From positions 1-26,225 of the forward strand of contig CAADYQ010000001.1 of assembly GCA_900753295.1 (NCBI GenBank): 26,225 nt of DNA, given 5' to 3'. The notes under the pieces are model-generated. The model did no database searches. It was not told the origin of the DNA and saw only the letters and a list, made by a program, of their open reading frames with translations. The position numbers and the translations under genes are program-made. Source of the stretch: Clostridia bacterium (GTDB taxonomy: Bacteria > Bacillota > Clostridia > Oscillospirales > CAG-272). Below are positions 22,446-26,225 of the stretch, in pieces (the stretch's first letter is position 1; the number at the start of each line of letters is the position of its first letter).

Positions 22446-24329
22446 TCATGCCGCAGGCTGATCCGCAAAGCTCATTACCGACCATGTGTCGCCGGAACGC
22501 ACGAGCAGTATGCGCAGGGTGCCGGAGATGACGGTGACGTCCGGCTCGGCGGGAGCGGCAGCTTCAGCCGAGGTCTCCTCGCCGGTAGTCTCCGGCGCGG
22601 GGTTCGAAAGCGCCAGCGAATACTCCGCGCTTATGCTCACGCAACCGTCCGCATATGCGGTATAGCCGGTGGCGGCAAAGCGTTCAAGCTCCGCCTTGGT
22701 GTAGGAGGGAGCGCGGTATGCCGCCGCGTAGCCCTCCATCAGTTTTTGATATGCGGGCGTTCCGCGTGTGAGAGAAGCAAGCATTTCGCCGTATGCCGCG
22801 TCAAATGCCGCAAAGTTTTTGCCCATATCGCCGCCGCGCGAGATGTAAAGGAAGTATTTTTCCGCGAATGCGGAGGCGGCTTCGTATGCGGCGGCAAGCG
22901 CCGGATCGGTCATTCCGCCGTCCGGAACGGCGGTATCGGGAATGTCAAACGAGCAGGTGATGAAATATCCTTCCGTGCGGTCGGCGGCAACGGGAAGTTC
23001 GGAGCCTCCGAGCGACGCCGTTATCACGGGGTGAACGAGGAAGCCTGTTACGGTGTATTTGTCAAATGCGGGAGTAACAGAGTATGGCGCAAAGCCGTCT
23101 GTGCCGTAAATTCCGGGGAGCGTCCCGCTGTCCCGGAGGTCGTCAAGCGTTGCGGCGACGGGGGAAGCGGTCAGCTTTTTGCCGTTTACCGTCACCTCTG
23201 CGCCGCGCGGCGCGAGCACGGTAAGCGTAAAGCGGCATTCGTCCGGGGTGTTGAATACATATTTTCCGCCGTCGTGCGAAAGCACGCTAAGCGTGGTCCC
23301 CGCGTACTCGGCACTCACTTCCGGCTCAAAAAACAGTCCCTCGACCGTCCAGACGTCAAGCACCTGCGATGCGCCGGTGCCGCCTACGTCAAGCTCACCG
23401 GAGCCGCCCTCGGCGTGGGTAAGCTCTGCCCAGTCGTCTGCCGCTTTTATACCGTTGAAGCGGACTGTCACGCCGGTCGGTACGGTGGCGGAAACCGTTC
23501 GTACCATGTCTGCGGAGGGGGCAAATGTTACGCTGCCGTCGGGCGCGGACGCAAGCTCAAGCGTCTCGCCGTTCAGTGTCGCCGTTATCTGCGGTTCAAA
23601 ATATATTCCGTCAAGCGTGTAGACGTCACAGGGCAGGTCGGCGGTGCGCACCTCCTCGCACTTGCTGAGAAGGGGATATGCCCCGCCGCTCTGAGCCGTA
23701 GAACGGTCTATCACCGTTCCGTTTATGCTGAGAACGGCGCCTTCGAATACCGAGATGGTGTATTTGCGGAAATTGACGCCCTCGGATTCAAAGTACGACT
23801 GGCGGAAGCTCACCGAGTCTATCTCCCACTCTCCGAGTCCGAAAAGCCTGTCGCGCGGACTGCGCAGAGTTACCTCTGCCATGGGCTTGCCGTCGGAAAT
23901 GAGCAGAAAAACAGGTGAGTCCTTTGTGTTGCGTGATGTGAATTTGATATACGTGACCTCGCCGACGCTGAAACGGTCGGCAAGCACCTCGCGTGCAAGG
24001 CGTTCGCCATCCTCATATGCGGGGTAGGTCTTGGGAAGCTCGTTCAGGAGAAGCTGTTTCCAGTATGTTGCGTCTCCGCGTGATATCATTTTTTCTATCG
24101 CGCGTTCGGGCAGAGCATCGTCGCGCAGCGAGGCATACTTCCAGCCCACGCAGATCAGCGCCGCGATAACGACGAGCATCAGCACGGAATATATTATCAT
24201 GCCCTTCAGAAAGACATGACGCTTCGGGTGGCGTCGGCGGGAATGCTTCCGCACCAGCTCCTTCATATCGGTGTTGTTCATGGCAATATCTTTCGATTTT
24301 TTGAGTGGTTTGCGACCGTCAGCGGTCAT
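22446..24329 (-). CDS. Single-pass membrane protein with three extracytoplasmic repeats and a possible NTF2-like C-terminus
   Basis: A 627-residue protein I do not recognise by name. A basic cytoplasmic N-terminus (HSRRRHPKRH) precedes one transmembrane helix (residues about 43-63), so the rest is outside. A repeat of about 90-98 residues occurs three times, marked by YTLDGIYFEPQITATLNG (237-254), WTVEGLFFEPEVSAEYAG (327-344) and YTVTGFLVHPVITASLGG (425-442), with intervening turns such as TGVTVRFNG and RGAEVTVNG. A low-complexity linker (about 576-596) interrupts a final region (about 475-627) resembling an NTF2-like fold. The plan recalls TcaA-type envelope proteins. It is second in an operon, overlapping the preceding gene by 11 bp if the ATG at 24329 is used; the ATG at 24281 is an alternative. 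Neither has a clear ribosome-binding site. Confidence 0.7.
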   Translation of the reverse strand: MTADGRKPLKKSKDIAMNNTDMKELVRKHSRRRHPKRHVFLKGMIIYSVLMLVVIAALICVGWKYASLRDDALPERAIEKMISRGDATYWKQLLLNELPKTYPAYEDGERLAREVLADRFSVGEVTYIKFTSRNTKDSPVFLLISDGKPMAEVTLRSPRDRLFGLGEWEIDSVSFRQSYFESEGVNFRKYTISVFEGAVLSINGTVIDRSTAQSGGAYPLLSKCEEVRTADLPCDVYTLDGIYFEPQITATLNGETLELASAPDGSVTFAPSADMVRTVSATVPTGVTVRFNGIKAADDWAELTHAEGGSGELDVGGTGASQVLDVWTVEGLFFEPEVSAEYAGTTLSVLSHDGGKYVFNTPDECRFTLTVLAPRGAEVTVNGKKLTASPVAATLDDLRDSGTLPGIYGTDGFAPYSVTPAFDKYTVTGFLVHPVITASLGGSELPVAADRTEGYFITCSFDIPDTAVPDGGMTDPALAAAYEAASAFAEKYFLYISRGGDMGKNFAAFDAAYGEMLASLTRGTPAYQKLMEGYAAAYRAPSYTKAELERFAATGYTAYADGCVSISAEYSLALSNPAPETTGEETSAEAAAPAEPDVTVISGTLRILLVRSGDTWSVMSFADQPAA

Positions 24330-25206
24330 TTTCAGCGGGTGTTACGGGAAAAACAAATGTAAATCCGGGTGTTCCGGATGTGGAAAGCACCGCATTGCCC
24401 TCGGCATAGCTCTTTCCTGCGGGGCGGAATGCCGCGGCTGTGACAGAGCCGAATTCATACATGAGAGCCGTAAGCTCGTCATAGGTCGCGCCGCGGGGAT
24501 ATATGCCGCGCGGAGCGACAAGCGCGATAACAAGCGTCCCGTCCTTTTTCTGTCCTATTGCGGCGCGGGCGGAGTAGCCGCCGCCCAGCTCGCGGCAGGG
24601 AACGCCGCCGCTTATCAGTGTGCGTTCGGCGGGAAGCGCAAAGCGCCAGCCGGAATTGAATACGGATGCCGCGCTATATCTGCCTGTGTGAAGCACGCCG
24701 TCGGCATCAATGCCGAAAACGTTGTACCCCGCGCCGTCGCCGGTGTAAAGAAAGCGCTCGCCGATAAGCGAAATGGAGGCGTCGCCGGGGATAAGACCGA
24801 CCGAGACATTGCCGTTTTTACCGGCTCTGGTATTGCCGGATTTGATCCCTAATGCCGCAGGGTCGATATTTTCAATGACTACGGCGTCCCATGCGCCGCC
24901 GTTCACATGGTGGATGGCGGGCGCGGCGGGTGCGTCGGTAAATTCTATCCCCGCATCGGCATCGCGCGGAGCGGCGTAGTATGACGCCTCGCCAAGCTCG
25001 GCATCGGTAAAGAAAACGTGCGCGAGCGGCGAGTCATTTTCGATGAGCGTGGCTGCAAGACGCCGCCGGGCATCGCCGGACGGTCCGCGGGCAGTCACAA
25101 AGAGCGCCGCCGCAGCCGCGACGGTAAGCAAAAGCGCGGTAACGAGCAGGAATATACCTACGCGCCCGACCGTTTTCCATATATGTTTTGATGTTACCGT
25201 TCTCAT
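24319..25206 (-). CDS. Membrane-anchored phosphodiester-glycosidase-like (NAGPA domain) protein, probably degenerate
   Basis: A 295-residue protein with an N-terminal signal anchor (about residues 16-38) followed by LAHVFFTDAEL, as in clostridial proteins of this type. The C-terminal part, AAIGQKKDGTLVIALV...GATYDELTALMYEFGSVTAAAF, matches the end of the phosphodiester glycosidase (NAGPA, PF09992) domain. In active members the strand is followed by NLDGGGSS; here it reads AFRPAGKSYA, so the catalytic loop appears lost. It may bind rather than cut sugar-phosphodiester polymers of the cell envelope. It is first in a two-gene operon with the repeat-containing membrane protein. The ATG follows CGGAGATCGGA and a strong promoter. 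Confidence 0.72.
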   Translation of the reverse strand: MRTVTSKHIWKTVGRVGIFLLVTALLLTVAAAAALFVTARGPSGDARRRLAATLIENDSPLAHVFFTDAELGEASYYAAPRDADAGIEFTDAPAAPAIHHVNGGAWDAVVIENIDPAALGIKSGNTRAGKNGNVSVGLIPGDASISLIGERFLYTGDGAGYNVFGIDADGVLHTGRYSAASVFNSGWRFALPAERTLISGGVPCRELGGGYSARAAIGQKKDGTLVIALVAPRGIYPRGATYDELTALMYEFGSVTAAAFRPAGKSYAEGNAVLSTSGTPGFTFVFPVTPAENDR

Positions 25207-25236
25207 TCCGATCTCCGATTAGTTTTATACACTATA

Positions 25237-25265
25237 ATTGTACCGCATATGTCGCAGAATGTCAA
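25237..25265 (-). promoter_or_regulatory. Promoter of the NAGPA-like/membrane-repeat operon
   Basis: On the minus strand, TTGACA (complement of 25260-25265), a 17-bp spacer and TACAAT (complement of 25237-25242). The leader is about 24 nt. Upstream, to 25380, I see only AT-rich sequence in which GTCGCA recurs three times (25251, 25282 and 25301). Confidence 0.75.
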
Positions 25266-25384
25266 GTAAAGATTTTTACTGTCGCATGTAAAAAAGCTGT
25301 CGCATTTATGCGTTAACTTTTCGAAAATTAAAGCAGCATAATCAAAAGCAGTCGCCCGTGCCGGATGTCGGCGAGCAATAAAAA

Positions 25385-25421
25385 ATCGGCAACTGAAAAT
25401 TCATTGATTTCAGTTGCCGAT
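25385..25421 (-). terminator. Intrinsic terminator of the small lipoprotein gene
   Basis: A 14-bp stem (ATCGGCAACTGAAA 25385-25398 with 25408-25421) with a 9-nt loop. On the minus strand it is followed by a run of T (complement of the A-run at 25380-25384), as expected for a terminator of the gene ending at 25497. Confidence 0.8.
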
Positions 25422-25496
25422 CGGACGTCAGAAATGTGTTATTGATCAGATGTCCGGAATAATATGATCAAATTTGTGTGTACGTGATGACATGGA

Positions 25497-25835
25497 TCAC
25501 TTTTTTTGGTATTGGATCGCCTCGTTAAAAAAGTACAGCGTGAGCTTGTCGCCTTCGATTTTATAATTATATGTACGCTTGTATGAATCGGAGCCGAGCT
25601 GAATCTCATCGTCATCGATTATTTTATATTTTTCTCTTTTTTCAAAACCGTTGCTGTCGATACCGATCATTTCTCCGTTCTTTGTGAAGGTAATGGTTTT
25701 TACATCCAGACTTTCATCCGAGATGCATTCCCACGTTCCGATGATCTGTTTGTTTTTGCCGCCGCAGCTTGTCATCAGCATGGATATGCTTGACAAAACA
25801 ATAATGAAGGCGAGTGCGAGTGTGAGCTTTTTCAT
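25497..25835 (-). CDS. Small lipoprotein, lipocalin-like/DUF5640-like
   Basis: A 112-residue lipoprotein with signal and lipobox MTSC (Cys24). The mature part, IIGTWECISDESLDVKTITFTKNGEMIG...YNYKIEGDKLTLYF, has the GTW...ITF...G...Y.I.GD.L pattern of small beta-barrel lipoproteins in Clostridia. The function is unknown. I chose the ATG at 25835 because GAGGAG is 8 bp upstream; the ATG at 25841 would be too close to it. Its composition is clearly more AT-rich than the window average, as is that of the divergent XRE gene. The pair looks like a small transferred unit. Confidence 0.78.
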   Translation of the reverse strand: MKKLTLALAFIIVLSSISMLMTSCGGKNKQIIGTWECISDESLDVKTITFTKNGEMIGIDSNGFEKREKYKIIDDDEIQLGSDSYKRTYNYKIEGDKLTLYFFNEAIQYQKK

Positions 25836-25860
25836 GTTCATTTCTCCTCTAAAGTTTTAA

Positions 25861-25886
25861 TTTTTGCACCTATATAGGTGCAAAAA
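25861..25886. promoter_or_regulatory. 26-bp perfect palindromic operator between the small lipoprotein and XRE genes
   Basis: The half-site TTTTTGCACCTAT is followed directly by its reverse complement. It fills the -35/-10 spacer of the XRE promoter and covers the start region of the lipoprotein promoter, where one dimeric repressor could control both genes. Confidence 0.75.
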
Positions 25887-25892
25887 TATTAT
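25864..25892 (+). promoter_or_regulatory. Promoter of the XRE regulator
   Basis: TTGCAC (25864-25869), a 17-bp spacer made of palindrome sequence, and TATTAT (25887-25892). The leader is about 50 nt. Confidence 0.65.
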
Positions 25893-25916
25893 ATCACGTA
25901 TGTATACTAATGTCAA
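25888..25916 (-). promoter_or_regulatory. Promoter of the small lipoprotein gene
   Basis: On the minus strand, perfect TTGACA (complement of 25911-25916), a 17-bp spacer and perfect TATAAT (complement of 25888-25893). Its -10 overlaps that of the divergent XRE promoter, so the two cannot be occupied by polymerase together. Confidence 0.75.
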
Positions 25917-25947
25917 TACTTTTTCAAAAAAAGCGGAAAGAAAAATA

Positions 25948-26175
25948 ATGAACAAAGAAACAGAAAAAAAGGTCGGTAATAATATCAGGATGCTGCGTGA
26001 GAGGATCGACATGACTCAGGATATGCTCGCTGCGCAATTGCAACTGCACGGCTGCGATATAACGCGCAGCGCGGTGGCAAAAATAGAGGTGGGGCAGCGT
26101 CATTTGTACCCTGACGAGATAATTCTGATAAAAGGGATACTCAATACGACATACGACGAGATATTCAGCATTTAG
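25948..26175 (+). CDS. XRE-family (Cro/CI-type) helix-turn-helix regulator
   Basis: A 75-residue DNA-binding protein that is almost entirely an HTH_3/XRE domain: IRMLRERIDMTQDMLAAQL, then DITRSAVAKIEVGQRHLYPDE, then ILNTTYDEIF. It has no sensor domain, so it probably acts as a simple repressor that binds the palindrome at 25861-25886 and represses itself and the divergent lipoprotein gene. The ATG at 25948 follows GGAAAG; the frame is open upstream to 25864 but without a family-like sequence. An alternative role as part of a phage-like or toxin-antitoxin control unit is possible, but no toxin or phage gene is in view. Confidence 0.85.
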   Translation: MNKETEKKVGNNIRMLRERIDMTQDMLAAQLQLHGCDITRSAVAKIEVGQRHLYPDEIILIKGILNTTYDEIFSI

Positions 26176-26198
26176 ACATCCGTAGTGCCATGGAATAA

Positions 26199-26225
26199 AA
26201 AACGGCGGTGTTAAAAAACTCAAAA
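26199..26225. repeat. Partial second copy of the livF-glyA gap repeat
   Basis: AAAACGGCGGTGTT (26199-26212) is identical to 1217-1230. It is followed by TTAAAAAACTCA-type sequence (26211-26222), which forms one arm of the palindrome at 1253-1291. The window ends inside the copy. Confidence 0.65.

Noticed and set aside
22746..23918. Plus-strand frame of 390 codons opposite the triple-repeat membrane protein
   Set aside because: The minus-strand protein has a transmembrane helix and three regular repeats; the plus-strand translation is Cys/Arg rich without pattern.
25251..25306. Three GTCGCA repeats as a CRISPR-like or iteron array
   Set aside because: The units are only six bases, irregularly spaced and too few; no associated genes.

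Overview
This 26.2 kb window is GC-rich (except its last ~1 kb) and looks like a chromosomal segment of an anaerobic Firmicute, most likely an uncultured gut Clostridia lineage of the Oscillospirales/Christensenellales type. The basis is an oxygen-sensitive class III ribonucleotide reductase, two radical-SAM enzymes, strong Shine-Dalgarno sites, near-consensus sigma-A promoters with 17-bp spacers, and many Sec/lipobox lipoproteins. The lineage is inferred from gene content, not from a database search. No rRNA, tRNA, CRISPR array or intact insertion sequence was seen. REGION 1 (1-6.7 kb) is mostly housekeeping: the end of a branched-chain amino acid ABC transporter operon (livG partial, livF), a ~490 bp gap full of palindromes, glyA, a convergent COG1313-type radical-SAM gene, cinA and pfkA. 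REGION 2 (6.8-18.3 kb) is accessory. It holds three paralogous solute-binding lipoproteins (one broken by an in-frame TAA), two other lipoproteins sharing a tandem N-terminal module but with different C-termini (an endonuclease/exonuclease/phosphatase domain, and a probable beta-propeller), an AraC-type regulator, a cytoplasmic BNR_4-like protein and nrdG. No permease or transporter ATPase lies among them. Most transcription units here are divergent pairs sharing short intergenic regions with well-formed promoters. REGION 3 (18.3-22.4 kb) is a nucleotide-reduction and thiol-redox module: nrdD under a promoter whose -35/-10 spacer is itself an NrdR-type palindrome, then trxB and trxA. NrdD carries a C-terminal glutaredoxin-like CPKC domain, and TrxB lacks the classic NADPH-phosphate-binding motif. 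Together they suggest a thiol-driven rather than formate-driven class III reductase. REGION 4 (22.4-25.2 kb) is a minus-strand two-gene operon for membrane-anchored exported proteins: a phosphodiester-glycosidase-like protein with an apparently degenerate active site, and a protein with three ~90-98 residue extracytoplasmic repeats and a possible NTF2-like end. REGION 5 (25.3-26.2 kb) is more AT-rich and holds a small lipoprotein divergent from an XRE-family regulator across a perfect 26-bp palindrome. The window ends in a second copy of a repeat found between livF and glyA. The best leads are the NrdD-glutaredoxin/TrxB/TrxA module with its NrdR operator, the shared two-domain lipoprotein module, the broken solute-binding gene, and the XRE/lipoprotein switch.
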